Below are positions 16,888-25,389 of a stretch of DNA of 64,000 bases, piece after piece; within the stretch, counting starts at the first letter, position 1, and the number at the start of each line of letters is the position of its first letter. Position numbers and translations under genes: made by a program. The DNA comes from Pseudomonas frederiksbergensis (lineage in GTDB: Bacteria > Pseudomonadota > Gammaproteobacteria > Pseudomonadales > Pseudomonadaceae). A model generated the notes under the pieces. That model was given only the letters and a program-made list of their open reading frames with translations. It made no database searches and was not told the DNA's origin. The stretch lies in NCBI RefSeq assembly GCF_003732705.1, contig NZ_MOBR01000019.1, positions 1 through 64,000 of the forward strand, read 5' to 3'.

Positions 16888-17781
16888 TTACGCCAACGCC
16901 GTATCCATCACCATCATCAAACAAAAACCCATTAACAACCCAAGGCTGGCCAGTTTGTCGTGACCATTGCGCCGCGACTCCGGGATAACTTCATGGGTCA
17001 CCACCAGCAGCATCGCCCCGGCCGCCAGCGCCAGACCCAACGGCAATAGCAACTCCGCCAGACTCACCAGCCACGCACACAACAGCGCGAACACCGGCTC
17101 CACCAGCCCTGATGCGGCACCGATCAGGAACGCCTTGACCCGCGACATCCCCGCTCCGGCCAACACCAACGCAATCACCAGCCCTTCGGGCACATCCTGC
17201 AAAGCGATGCCCATGGCCAGACTGTCAGCGTCCGGCATGCCGCCGCCGGCCGAAACCCCGACCGCCATGCCTTCCGGAATGTTGTGGGCAATGATCGCGA
17301 ACACAAACAGCCAGATCCGCGGCGGAATCACCGGCCGTTCCAACGTGCCGACGAGCATTTGCGGACTTGCCCCGGAGACTTTGCGGTCCACCAGAAATAG
17401 CCCGAAAGCACCGAGCATGATGCCGAAGCTGATCAGACCGCTGGCCGCCCAAGGCGTCAGCCCCAGGCTTTCGGCCGCAGAGATGCCCGGGACGATCAGC
17501 GAAAACGCCGTCGCCGCAAGCATCACCCCGGCACCGAAACCGAGCAGGGTATCGCTGAGCGCCTGGGGCATGCGCCGAATCACCAGGACCGGCACCGCCC
17601 CGAGCGCGGTGCCCAAGGCGCAGATCGCCCCACCTTGCAGGGCGCGCAGCAGTTTCGGCTCCAGGTCCAGCCATGCCAATCCCTGGGCGACCAACAACGT
17701 CATTCCCGCCAGCAGTAACAGCGATCCCAACGCGTAACGAAACATTCGTCCGCTGCCGATCGCCAGTGTTTCAGTGCCCAT
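16888..17781 (-). CDS. ZIP-family metal transporter
   Basis: An inner-membrane protein (297 aa) with about eight hydrophobic segments. The two ZIP metal-binding motifs are present: HNIPEGMAVGVSAGG (about 158-172) and DVPEGLVIALVLAGAG (about 193-208), the first with the His-Asn-x-x-Glu arrangement that coordinates Zn2+ or related divalent ions. It resembles the GufA/ZupT branch. The start has AAGG at good spacing. It is transcribed in the same direction as sodA but with a 30-bp gap, so it may share the iron/redox operon upstream or have its own promoter. The metal is inferred, not shown. Confidence 0.85.
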   Translation of the reverse strand: MGTETLAIGSGRMFRYALGSLLLLAGMTLLVAQGLAWLDLEPKLLRALQGGAICALGTALGAVPVLVIRRMPQALSDTLLGFGAGVMLAATAFSLIVPGISAAESLGLTPWAASGLISFGIMLGAFGLFLVDRKVSGASPQMLVGTLERPVIPPRIWLFVFAIIAHNIPEGMAVGVSAGGGMPDADSLAMGIALQDVPEGLVIALVLAGAGMSRVKAFLIGAASGLVEPVFALLCAWLVSLAELLLPLGLALAAGAMLLVVTHEVIPESRRNGHDKLASLGLLMGFCLMMVMDTALA

Positions 17782-17811
17782 AGTCAGCCTTGGATTGTTT
17801 TTATAGAGGAC

Positions 17812-18420
17812 TTAAACCAGCGCAGCCTGATAGCGCGCCGCGACTTCGGGCCAATTGATCACGTTGTAGAACGCATTGATGTATTCCGGGCGACGGTTCT
17901 GATAACGCAGGTAATAAGCGTGCTCCCAGACGTCCAGGCCAAGGATCGGCGTGTTGCCATTCATCAACGGGCTGTCCTGATTACCACTGCTTTCCACGAT
18001 CAGGGTCTTTTGCGGCGTGACGCTCAACCACGCCCAACCACTGCCGAAGCGAGTCAGCGCGGCTTTGGTAAAGGCGTCCTTGAAACTGTCGAGACCGCCC
18101 AGTTGCTCATCGATGGCCGTGGCCAACGCGCCGTGAGGTTGACCACCGGCGTTGGGCGCCATGACTTCCCAAAACAGCGAATGGTTGGCATGGCCGCCGC
18201 CCTGATTGATCACCGCGGCGCGCAGTTTTTCTGGCAGTTGCTGAACGCTGGCCACCAGTTTTTCCACCGACCAGTCGGCAAACTCGGTGCCTTCAACCGC
18301 TGCATTGAGGTTGTTGATGTAAGTCTGGTGGTGCTTGGTGTAGTGGATTTCCATGGTCTGCGCATCGATATGCGGTTCCAGGGCGTCGTAGGCGTACGGC
18401 AAGGCAGGCAAGGTAAAAGC
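17812..18420 (-). CDS. sodA: Manganese superoxide dismutase
   Basis: Dismutates superoxide in the cytoplasm. The start MAFTLPALPYAYDALEPHID (18420) gives 203 aa, the Pseudomonas SodA length; the longer open frame overlaps orfX. The metal-binding signature DVWEHAYYLRYQNRRPEYI is near 160-178, with HTKHH-type and NHSLFW histidines earlier. It is the last gene of fagA-fumC-orfX-sodA, an operon known in P. aeruginosa to be induced by iron starvation through Fur. That allows Mn-SOD and iron-free fumarase to replace iron enzymes. Confidence 0.95.
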   Translation of the reverse strand, partial: AFTLPALPYAYDALEPHIDAQTMEIHYTKHHQTYINNLNAAVEGTEFADWSVEKLVASVQQLPEKLRAAVINQGGGHANHSLFWEVMAPNAGGQPHGALATAIDEQLGGLDSFKDAFTKAALTRFGSGWAWLSVTPQKTLIVESSGNQDSPLMNGNTPILGLDVWEHAYYLRYQNRRPEYINAFYNVINWPEVAARYQAALV

Positions 18421-18424
18421 CATT

Positions 18425-18865
18425 TCAATGGACTCCATGTTGAAGAGGGACAGACGGGTGCCGGGGCGACGCAGCATCCATGTGCAGCAAACGATGGGTG
18501 CGCGGGTATTCGCCGTGTTCGCTGATGAAATTCAGTAGTTCGACATAGGTCTTGCTGCTCTGGCGTAGCGCGGCCTCGCGCAGGGCCGGGGCCAGTCGCG
18601 GGTCCTGCATGGTCTGCAACAACCGTTGATGGATCGCGCACAGGTACTCGGCGCTCTCCTCCGGCTGGTTCAGACGCAAATGCAGGTCCGCCAGGTTGTG
18701 ATGGGAAATCACGCAAGCGGCCACCGCTTCGTCGGCATCCGCCCAGCGCTCGAACAACACCTGGGCCAACGCCAGTGCCTGCAAGTAAGCCTCGCGGGCA
18801 TCGACGAACTCGCCCTGCATGAAATGGCGATTGGCCCTTTCGATCGTGCGTTTCCAGTGCTCCAT
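18425..18865 (-). CDS. Conserved protein of the fumC-sodA operon (OrfX)
   Basis: A 146-aa helical protein with tetratricopeptide-like character (MQGEFVDAREAYLQALALAQVLFERW; HHNLADLHLRLNQPEESAEYL). The function is unknown. It sits between fumC and sodA, 4 bp before sodA, as the gene called orfX does in the P. aeruginosa operon. Co-transcription suggests a role under iron limitation or superoxide stress, but nothing in the sequence shows an enzyme site. Confidence 0.8.
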   Translation of the reverse strand: MEHWKRTIERANRHFMQGEFVDAREAYLQALALAQVLFERWADADEAVAACVISHHNLADLHLRLNQPEESAEYLCAIHQRLLQTMQDPRLAPALREAALRQSSKTYVELLNFISEHGEYPRTHRLLHMDAASPRHPSVPLQHGVH

Positions 18866-18892
18866 GGTGAGCCTCCAAAGCGGTAGCGGTGA

Positions 18893-20269
18893 TTACACGC
18901 CGCCGGCAGTGAGCTTTTCTGGATTGAGCAACTCTTCCAGTTGGCTGCGCGACAAGTCGGTGTGTTCCAAGGCGACATCAATCACCGGACGGCCCTGCTG
19001 ATACGCCTTCTTGGCGATTTCAGCGGCTTTTTGGTAACCGATGATCGGGTTGAGTGCGGTGACCAGAATCGGATTGCGCGACAGCGCTTCCTTGAGCCGG
19101 GCCTCGTTGACCTTGAAGCTGGCGATGGCCTTGTCACCCAGCAGACGGCTGGAGTTGGCCAGCAATTCGATGCTGCTCAGCAGGTTCTGGGCAATGATCG
19201 GCAGCATCACGTTCAGTTCGAAGTTGCCCGACTGGCCGGCGATGGTGATCACCGTGTCGTTGCCGATGACCTGCGCAGCAACCATTGCGGTGGCTTCCGG
19301 GATCACCGGGTTGACCTTGCCCGGCATGATCGAGGAGCCCGGCTGCAGGGCTTCGAGTTCGATTTCGCCAAGACCCGCCAATGGGCCGGAGTTCATCCAG
19401 CGCAGGTCGTTGGCGATTTTCATCAGCGACACAGCAGTGGCCTTGAGCTGACCGGACACCGCGACCGCCGTGTCCTGGGAACCGATCAGCGCGAACAGAT
19501 CCTTGCCCGGCTGGAATTGCACTTGGGTCAATTTGCTCAGTTGCTGACTGAACAACGCCGCGAATTGCGGATGGGCATTAATCCCGGTCCCCACCGCCGT
19601 GCCGCCCTGGGCCAGGGATTGCAGGCTCGGCAGCAAATCTTGCAGGTGGCCGATGTTGGCTTTGAGCTGTTGCGCCCAGCCGTTAAGCACCTGGCTCATG
19701 CGCACGGGCATGGCATCCATCAAGTGCGTGCGCCCGGTTTTGACGTGGTGATGCACCTGCTCGGCCTTGTGCTCGATCACTTGCACCAGATGCACCAGCG
19801 CTGGCAGCAACTGTTCGTGCAAGGCCAGCGCGGCACTGACGTGGATGGTGGTCGGAATGATGTCGTTACTGCTTTGGCCGCAATTGACGTGATCGTTAGG
19901 GTTCACCGCCTCGCCCAGCAGTCGGCTGGCCAGGGTGGCGATCACTTCGTTGGCGTTCATGTTGGAGCTGGTGCCGGAACCGGTCTGGAAGATGTCCACC
20001 GGAAAATGCTGCATGAAGTCGCCTTCGAGCAAGCCTTGAGCCGCATCGACGATGGCTTTGCCCTGAGATTCGCTGATCTGCTTGAGCTCGACGTTGGCCC
20101 GGGCGGCGGCAGCCTTGGCCAGGATCAACGCGCGGATGAACTGCACCGGCATCGGTTTGCCGCTGATCGGGAAGTTATCCACCGCACGTTGGGTTTGTGC
20201 GCCGTAGAGGGCGGCTTCCGGGACTCGTAGCTCACCCATGCTGTCACGTTCGATACGCGTATTACTCAT
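18893..20269 (-). CDS. fumC: Class II fumarase (iron-independent)
   Basis: Hydrates fumarate to malate without an Fe-S cluster. It is 458 aa, with the superfamily signature GSSIMPGKVNPVIPEA (about 315-330), SSNDIIPT (about 138-145) and TGSGTSSNMNANEV (about 97-110). It lies downstream of fagA with an 8-bp overlap and upstream of orfX-sodA. Its presence in a Fur-controlled operon fits substitution of iron-dependent fumarase when iron is scarce. Confidence 0.96.
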   Translation of the reverse strand: MSNTRIERDSMGELRVPEAALYGAQTQRAVDNFPISGKPMPVQFIRALILAKAAAARANVELKQISESQGKAIVDAAQGLLEGDFMQHFPVDIFQTGSGTSSNMNANEVIATLASRLLGEAVNPNDHVNCGQSSNDIIPTTIHVSAALALHEQLLPALVHLVQVIEHKAEQVHHHVKTGRTHLMDAMPVRMSQVLNGWAQQLKANIGHLQDLLPSLQSLAQGGTAVGTGINAHPQFAALFSQQLSKLTQVQFQPGKDLFALIGSQDTAVAVSGQLKATAVSLMKIANDLRWMNSGPLAGLGEIELEALQPGSSIMPGKVNPVIPEATAMVAAQVIGNDTVITIAGQSGNFELNVMLPIIAQNLLSSIELLANSSRLLGDKAIASFKVNEARLKEALSRNPILVTALNPIIGYQKAAEIAKKAYQQGRPVIDVALEHTDLSRSQLEELLNPEKLTAGGV

Positions 20270-20657
20270 CGGGAAATCCTTGCACCAGTTCTATGAGGGG
20301 AATCGAGGGCTGCAACTCGCAGGTCGCCAGTTGCCAGGTGTAGCGCTGCCAGCGTTTGAGCCGGCATTTACATAGGGAGAGACGTTCCAGTTCGCGCAAC
20401 GGGCGCCAGGCCTGGTCGAGGCAGTAGCTGCGCCAATGCCACGGCAGCGCGACATCGGCGGCGGTGTCGAGCAGCAAACGGAAGGAAGTTTCGGCGATGG
20501 TCCAGGGCGAGGTGGCCGTGCAACAGGCCAGATACCGGCCTTCGGCCAGGTAATGTTCGATCAGCCGCGGCTCATCGGGATCCATCGCGCAACGGATCTG
20601 GCGACTCATCCAGCGCCAGCTTTCGAGGTAAGGCTGCTCGTGCAAGGCAGAACTCAT
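20262..20657 (-). CDS. fagA: Fur-associated gene product FagA
   Basis: A 131-aa Trp- and Cys-containing protein of unknown function. Its position directly upstream of fumC (8-bp overlap) and directly downstream of a Fur-box-like sequence matches fagA of P. aeruginosa. It has no signal peptide or membrane helix. The cysteines (CTAT, CLDQ, CKCRLK, CELQ) are worth noting but form no known metal motif that I recognise. The name is given by synteny. Confidence 0.75.
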   Translation of the reverse strand: MSSALHEQPYLESWRWMSRQIRCAMDPDEPRLIEHYLAEGRYLACCTATSPWTIAETSFRLLLDTAADVALPWHWRSYCLDQAWRPLRELERLSLCKCRLKRWQRYTWQLATCELQPSIPLIELVQGFPDE

Positions 20658-20673
20658 AATCCGGGCTCATTCG

Positions 20674-20707
20674 GTAATGAGATTTATTATTAGATGATAA
20701 TGAGAAC
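20674..20707 (-). promoter_or_regulatory. Candidate Fur box of the fagA-fumC-orfX-sodA operon
   Basis: An AT-rich stretch 17-50 bp upstream of the fagA start contains GATAAT and GAGAA-type hexamers (GATGATAATGAGAAC on the plus strand) and a second TAATGAGA, close to the NATWAT repeats of Fur sites. Fur control of this operon is established in P. aeruginosa; binding here is inferred. Confidence 0.65.
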
Positions 20708-20740
20708 CAAAACAACCCCGGGATTATTTGCCACACCCTC

Positions 20741-20808
20741 TGTAGGAGCAAAGCTTGCTCGCGATGACAATCTCGGAGACGCCATCGCGAGCAAGCTTTG
20801 CTCCTACA
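20741..20808. repeat. Inverted REP pair
   Basis: TGTAGGAGCAAAGCTTGCTC (20741-20760) and its inverse CGAGCAAGCTTTGCTCCTAC face each other across 20 bp. This is a variant with AAAGCTTGCTCGCG. It lies between the divergent-side end of the fagA promoter region and the pmbA terminator. Confidence 0.85.
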
Positions 20809-20815
20809 AGAGCCA

Positions 20816-20848
20816 CAAAAAAAAACGCGCCACCCATGGGGTGGCGCG
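20816..20848 (-). terminator. Terminator of pmbA
   Basis: CGCGCCACCC (20826-20835) pairs with GGGTGGCGCG (20839-20848) around a 3-nt loop. A run of nine A on the left becomes a U-tract for minus-strand transcription, 22 bp after the pmbA stop. Confidence 0.9.
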
Positions 20849-20869
20849 CCTGTTGTGTAACGGTCTGGG

Positions 20870-22216
20870 TTAACTCCCCGCCACCGTCATCCGCTCAATC
20901 AACACCGAACCGGTGCGAATATTGCTGCGCAGTTCCAGATCATTCCCCACTGCCACAATCTGCTTGAACATGTCGCGCATGTTGCCGGCGATGGTCACTT
21001 CCTGGACCGCGAACTGGATTTCACCGTTCTCGACCCAGAAACCCGCCGCGCCACGGGAGTAGTCGCCGGTGACCATGTTCAGGCCCTGGCCCATCAGTTC
21101 GGTGACCAGCAAGCCACGACCCATGCGACGCAACAACGCGGCCTGGTCTTCGTCGCCATGGGTGACGAACAGGTTGTGCACGCCGCCTGCGTTGGCGGTG
21201 CTCGGCATGCCCAGTTTGCGACCGGAATAGGTGCCGAGGATGTACGACACCAACACACCATTTTCGACGAACGGTTTGGCATAGGTCGCCAAGCCATCAC
21301 CATCGAATGCCGAACTGCCCATCGCTTGCATCAAGTGCGGACGCTCATCGAGGGTCAGCCATTCCGGGAACAGTTTCTGCCCCAGGGTGCCTTCGAGGAA
21401 CGATGACTTGCGATAAAGGCTGCCGCCGGACACCGCCGACAGGAAACTGCCGAACAAGCCACCGGCCAACTCCGCCGAAAATAGCACCGGCACTTCGCAG
21501 GTCGGCACCGGACGCGCGCCCAGACGGCTCGCCGCCCGTTGCGCAGCACGTTGACCAATGCTCACCGGGTCGGCCAGCAAGTTGCCTTGACGGTTCACGT
21601 CGTACCAGTAATCGCGCTGCATCTGGCCTTCGGCCTCGGCGATCATCACGCAGCTCAGGCTGTGACGGGTCGACGCGTAGCCGCCAATAAAGCCGTGGCT
21701 GTTGCCGTAGACGCGGCAGCCCTGATGGGTGCTGAGGGTGGTGCCGTCGGCATTCTTGATCCGGCTGTCAGTGGCAAATGCCGCCGCTTCGCAGCTCAAG
21801 GCCATCTCGATGGCTTGTTCAGGGGTAATGTCCCACTGGTGGAACAGGTCGAAATCCCGCAGATCCTTGGCCATCAGCGCGGCATCTGCCAGGCCCGAGG
21901 CCTCGTCTTCAGAGGTGTGCTTGGCGATGGCGAGTGCGGCGGCGACGGTTTCGCGGATTGCCTCCGGACCGCTGGCCGAGGTGCTGGCCGAGCCTTTGCG
22001 CTGACCGACGTACAAGGTGATGCCAAAGCCTTGGTCACGATTGAATTCGACGGTTTCGACTTCCCGCTGACGCACCGACGTGGACAGGCCCTGCTCCAGC
22101 GACACCGCGACTTCACAGGCACTGGCGCCCTGGCGCTTGGCTTCAGCGATGATCTGCTCGACTTGCTCTTGCAGTGCCGGCAACGCTTGTGGGCCGACGC
22201 TTTCAACTGCACTCAT
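20870..22216 (-). CDS. pmbA: Metalloprotease TldE/PmbA
   Basis: The TldE subunit of the heterodimeric TldD/TldE protease, which in E. coli processes microcin B17 and degrades unfolded peptides such as CcdA. The start MSAVESVGPQ (22216, 448 aa) follows GGAGAA; an upstream in-frame GTG would overlap this site. TldE has no zinc motif of its own, and none is seen. tldD is encoded 700 bp away on the same strand, with darP between them on the opposite strand. Confidence 0.94.
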   Translation of the reverse strand: MSAVESVGPQALPALQEQVEQIIAEAKRQGASACEVAVSLEQGLSTSVRQREVETVEFNRDQGFGITLYVGQRKGSASTSASGPEAIRETVAAALAIAKHTSEDEASGLADAALMAKDLRDFDLFHQWDITPEQAIEMALSCEAAAFATDSRIKNADGTTLSTHQGCRVYGNSHGFIGGYASTRHSLSCVMIAEAEGQMQRDYWYDVNRQGNLLADPVSIGQRAAQRAASRLGARPVPTCEVPVLFSAELAGGLFGSFLSAVSGGSLYRKSSFLEGTLGQKLFPEWLTLDERPHLMQAMGSSAFDGDGLATYAKPFVENGVLVSYILGTYSGRKLGMPSTANAGGVHNLFVTHGDEDQAALLRRMGRGLLVTELMGQGLNMVTGDYSRGAAGFWVENGEIQFAVQEVTIAGNMRDMFKQIVAVGNDLELRSNIRTGSVLIERMTVAGS

Positions 22217-22324
22217 GCTGTTCTCCACTCAAATTCTGCTTTCGGCTGGGGCCTTCGAGCGACCGGGCCGGACAAGCGGCCCCCGACTGGTTATCATGGC
22301 GGCGTTTCTTTGCGGACGGCCACC

Positions 22325-22849
22325 ATGGTTGATTCTTACGACGACTCCCTCGATACGGGAGAAAAAAGCAAATCCCAGGTCAAACGCGAGCTGCATGCTC
22401 TGGTTGACCTCGGCGAACGCCTTACAACGCTCAAGCCTGACTTGCTGGCAAAACTGCCGTTGACCGACGCTATGCGCCGGGCCCTGGCCGATGCGCCCAA
22501 GCACACCGCGAATATCGCGCGTAAACGGCACCTCATGTTCATCGGCAAACTGATGCGCGACCAGGACACTGACGCCATTCTGATATTGCTCGATCAACTC
22601 GATGCCTCCACCCGGCAGTACAACGAACGTTTCCATGGCCTGGAACGCTGGCGCGATCGCTTGATCGCGGGCGACGATGCAGTCCTGGAGAAGTTCGTGT
22701 TCGACTACCCGGAGGCTGATCGTCAACAGTTGCGCTCCCTGATCCGTCAGGCCCAGCACGAACTGGCGACCAACAAGCCACCGGCATCGAGCCGTAAAAT
22801 CTTCAAGTACATCCGTGAGCTGGACGAGACTCAACGCGGTCTGCGCTGA
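22325..22849 (+). CDS. darP: Ribosome biogenesis factor DarP (YjgA/DUF615)
   Basis: A 174-aa highly charged helical protein of the YjgA family, which helps late 50S subunit assembly. It starts MVDSYDDSLDTGEKSKSQVKRELHALVDLG; the SKSQxKRE stretch and the terminal RKIFKYIREL are family hallmarks. The gene is divergent from pmbA (108-bp gap) and convergent with tldD, the usual Pseudomonas arrangement. Confidence 0.93.
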   Translation: MVDSYDDSLDTGEKSKSQVKRELHALVDLGERLTTLKPDLLAKLPLTDAMRRALADAPKHTANIARKRHLMFIGKLMRDQDTDAILILLDQLDASTRQYNERFHGLERWRDRLIAGDDAVLEKFVFDYPEADRQQLRSLIRQAQHELATNKPPASSRKIFKYIRELDETQRGLR

Positions 22850-22897
22850 GTCCCGAATCGGGTGAGTCGCCACGCGGCCCACCCGAAGCTCCATCCA

Positions 22898-24340
22898 TCA
22901 AGATCCTGTGCCACCCACAGTGATCGCATCGATTTTCAGCGTTGGCTGCCCGACACCCACCGGCACCGACTGCCCATCCTTCCCGCACGTCCCCACGCCG
23001 CTGTCCAGCGCCAGATCGTTACCGACCATCGACACTTTGCTCATGGCTTCCGGCCCGTTGCCGATCAACGTCGCGCCTTTGACCGGGGCAGTGATCTTGC
23101 CGTCTTCGATCAGGTACGCCTCGCTGGTGGAGAACACGAATTTGCCGCTGGTGATGTCCACCTGACCGCCGCCGAGGTTGGCGCAGTAGATGCCGCGCTT
23201 GACCGACTTAATGATTTCTTCCGGGTCGCTTTCGCCGGCCAGCATGTAGGTGTTGGTCATGCGTGGCATCGGCAGGTGCGCATAGGATTCACGGCGACCG
23301 TTACCGGTACGGGCCACGCCCATCAGGCGCGCGTTGAGCTTGTCCTGCATGTAGCCCTTGAGCACGCCATTTTCGATCAGCGTGGTGCATTCGGTCGGGG
23401 TGCCTTCGTCGTCGACGCTCAGCGAGCCACGACGCCCGGCCAGGGTGCCGTCATCGACGATAGTGCAGAGTTTGGACGCAACCATCTCGCCCATACGCCC
23501 GCTGTAGGCCGAACTGCCCTTGCGGTTGAAGTCGCCTTCCAGGCCGTGGCCGACCGCTTCGTGCAGCAGCACACCAGACCAGCCCGAACCCAGCACCACC
23601 GGCAACGTACCGGCCGGTGCGGGAATCGCTTCCAGGTTCACCAGCGCCTGACGCAACGCTTCACGGGCATAGCCCATGGCGCGGTCTTCGCCGAGGAAAT
23701 AACGGTAATCGGTACGACCGCCGCCGCCATGACCACCGCGCTCGCGGCGACCGTTCTGTTCAACAATCACACTGACGTTAAAGCGCACCAACGGCCGAAC
23801 ATCTGCCGCCAGGCTGCCATCAGTGGACGCGACAAGAATGCGCTCCCAGACCCCGGCCATGCTCACGGTGACTTGCTGGATACGCGGATCGAGGGCGCGG
23901 GTGGCGACGTCGATGCGCTTGAGCAGGTCGACTTTTTCGGCGCGGGTCATCACTTCCAATGGGTTGTCCGGCCCGTACAACTGGGCGACGTCCTGGGTGG
24001 TGAACGCTTGCACCGTGCCGTTCTGCCCGGCGCGGGAGATCGAACGGGCTGCGCAAGCCGCCGCGCCCAGGGCTTCGAGGGTGATGGCGTTGCTGTAGGC
24101 GAAACCGGTCTTCTCACCCGATTGCGCGCGCACGCCGACGCCCTGGTCGAGGTTGAAGCTGCCTTCCTTGACGATCCCGTCTTCCAGCGCCCAGGACTCG
24201 GAAATCTGGCCCTGGAAATACAGGTCGGCCGCATCGATGCCCGGGCCGGCCAGATCACCGAGCACACTCTGCAGGCTCTCGATGGTCACGCCGCCGGGCG
24301 CTAAAAGGTGGTCACTGACTGAGGACAACAACTCGCTCAT
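22898..24340 (-). CDS. tldD: Metalloprotease TldD
   Basis: The catalytic subunit of the TldD/TldE protease (480 aa). The zinc site HEAVGHGLEGDF is at about residue 262 (HExxxH), with the downstream Cys/His ligand region in the C-terminal half. It is the last gene of the mreBCD-maf-rng-yhdP-nit-tldD run, 18 bp after the amidase gene. The start ATG at 24340 gives the usual family length. Confidence 0.96.
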   Translation of the reverse strand: MSELLSSVSDHLLAPGGVTIESLQSVLGDLAGPGIDAADLYFQGQISESWALEDGIVKEGSFNLDQGVGVRAQSGEKTGFAYSNAITLEALGAAACAARSISRAGQNGTVQAFTTQDVAQLYGPDNPLEVMTRAEKVDLLKRIDVATRALDPRIQQVTVSMAGVWERILVASTDGSLAADVRPLVRFNVSVIVEQNGRRERGGHGGGGRTDYRYFLGEDRAMGYAREALRQALVNLEAIPAPAGTLPVVLGSGWSGVLLHEAVGHGLEGDFNRKGSSAYSGRMGEMVASKLCTIVDDGTLAGRRGSLSVDDEGTPTECTTLIENGVLKGYMQDKLNARLMGVARTGNGRRESYAHLPMPRMTNTYMLAGESDPEEIIKSVKRGIYCANLGGGQVDITSGKFVFSTSEAYLIEDGKITAPVKGATLIGNGPEAMSKVSMVGNDLALDSGVGTCGKDGQSVPVGVGQPTLKIDAITVGGTGS

Positions 24341-24358
24341 ATGCTTTACGCCTTAAAT

Positions 24359-25210
24359 TCATCGTTCTGAGGCAGGTCGCTGGGCGCCCTGCGAGAAAAA
24401 GCGCCGGTGACTGGACACCGGCATCCGCGCCCTGATGGACGCCTGTTCGTTGCTATCGCATTCGGCCAGCAACACGGCCTCGCCTTGATCCTGTTGCGCC
24501 AGCACGCGTCCCCACGGGTCGACGATGGCGGCATGTCCATAAGTTTCACGCGGCCCCGGGTGGGTGCCACCCTGGGCGGCCGCGAGTACATAACATTGGG
24601 TCTCGATGGCTCGGGCTCGGATCAACACATCCCAATGGGCCGCGCCGGTCACGGCGGTAAAGGCCGACGGCGCGGTGATCAGTTCTGCACCGGCAGCGCG
24701 CAATTCGCTGTACAACTCCGGGAAACGCAGGTCGTAACACACGGTCAGGCCGACCCGACCGACGGGCGTGTCCGCCACCACGACGCCACTGCCATAAGCA
24801 TAGTCATCGGATTCACGGTAACGCCCGCGATTGTCCGCCACGTCGACGTCGAACAGGTGCAACTTGTCATACCGTGCAACGGTTTCGCCCTGGTCATCCA
24901 CCAGCAGCGAGCAGGCATGTACTTTGGCCATCGGCTGATCCACCGGCGGCAACGGCAACGTGCCGGCGACTATCCATAACTTGAGGGCGCGAGCGGTCTG
25001 TTTCAACCACGGCAGGATCGGACCGTCGCCCAAGGCCTCGGCGCGGCCGATGTCGGCGATGTCGCGACGGCCCATGGCCGCGAAGTTTTCCGGCAGCACC
25101 GCCAGCCGCGCGCCGGCGCTTGCCGCTTGTTCGAGCAGGCGACGGGCCTGGGCTAGATTAGCCAGCACATCGCTCTGACTGACCATTTGAATCACCGCTA
25201 CAGAAGACAT
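24359..25210 (-). CDS. Nitrilase-family amidohydrolase (Nit1/deaminated glutathione amidase-like)
   Basis: A 283-aa carbon-nitrogen hydrolase with the catalytic triad visible: Glu41 in LPENFAAMG, Lys116 in YDKLHLFDVD and Cys158 in GLTVCYDLRFPELY. The family closest in pattern is Nit1/YbeM, which clears deaminated glutathione; the substrate here is inferred. Of two nearby ATGs, 25210 is chosen because AAGGGA then lies 6 nt upstream rather than abutting. It is between yhdP and tldD on the same strand, a conserved order in Pseudomonas. Confidence 0.88.
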   Translation of the reverse strand: MSSVAVIQMVSQSDVLANLAQARRLLEQAASAGARLAVLPENFAAMGRRDIADIGRAEALGDGPILPWLKQTARALKLWIVAGTLPLPPVDQPMAKVHACSLLVDDQGETVARYDKLHLFDVDVADNRGRYRESDDYAYGSGVVVADTPVGRVGLTVCYDLRFPELYSELRAAGAELITAPSAFTAVTGAAHWDVLIRARAIETQCYVLAAAQGGTHPGPRETYGHAAIVDPWGRVLAQQDQGEAVLLAECDSNEQASIRARMPVSSHRRFFSQGAQRPASER

Positions 25211-25241
25211 GGCCATTCCCTTATTCCAATCAACACATGAC

Positions 25242-25350
25242 CGTAGGAGCAAGGCTTGCCCGCGAAGGGAGCGCCGCGGTGTATCAAGAACACCGCGTTA
25301 TCGTTCTTCGCGGGCAAGTCGGATCGCCGCACCGCTCGCTCCTACAAGGA
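25242..25350. repeat. Inverted REP pair with one modified arm
   Basis: The left arm GTAGGAGCAAGGCTTGCCCG is canonical. The right arm reads GCGGGCAAG, then a 16-bp insertion (TCGGATCGCCGCACCG), then CTCGCTCCTAC, so the arms match only at their ends. The spacer has its own palindrome (CCGCGGTGT...ACACCGCG). It separates yhdP from the amidase gene. Confidence 0.8.
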
Positions 25351-25389
25351 TTAGCTCCATGCTACTCCATCACTCCAAGGCGTGTTTTT

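Noticed and set aside
22862..24304. Long plus-strand frame opposite tldD
   Set aside because: A shadow of tldD, whose HExxxH motif and length are clear.
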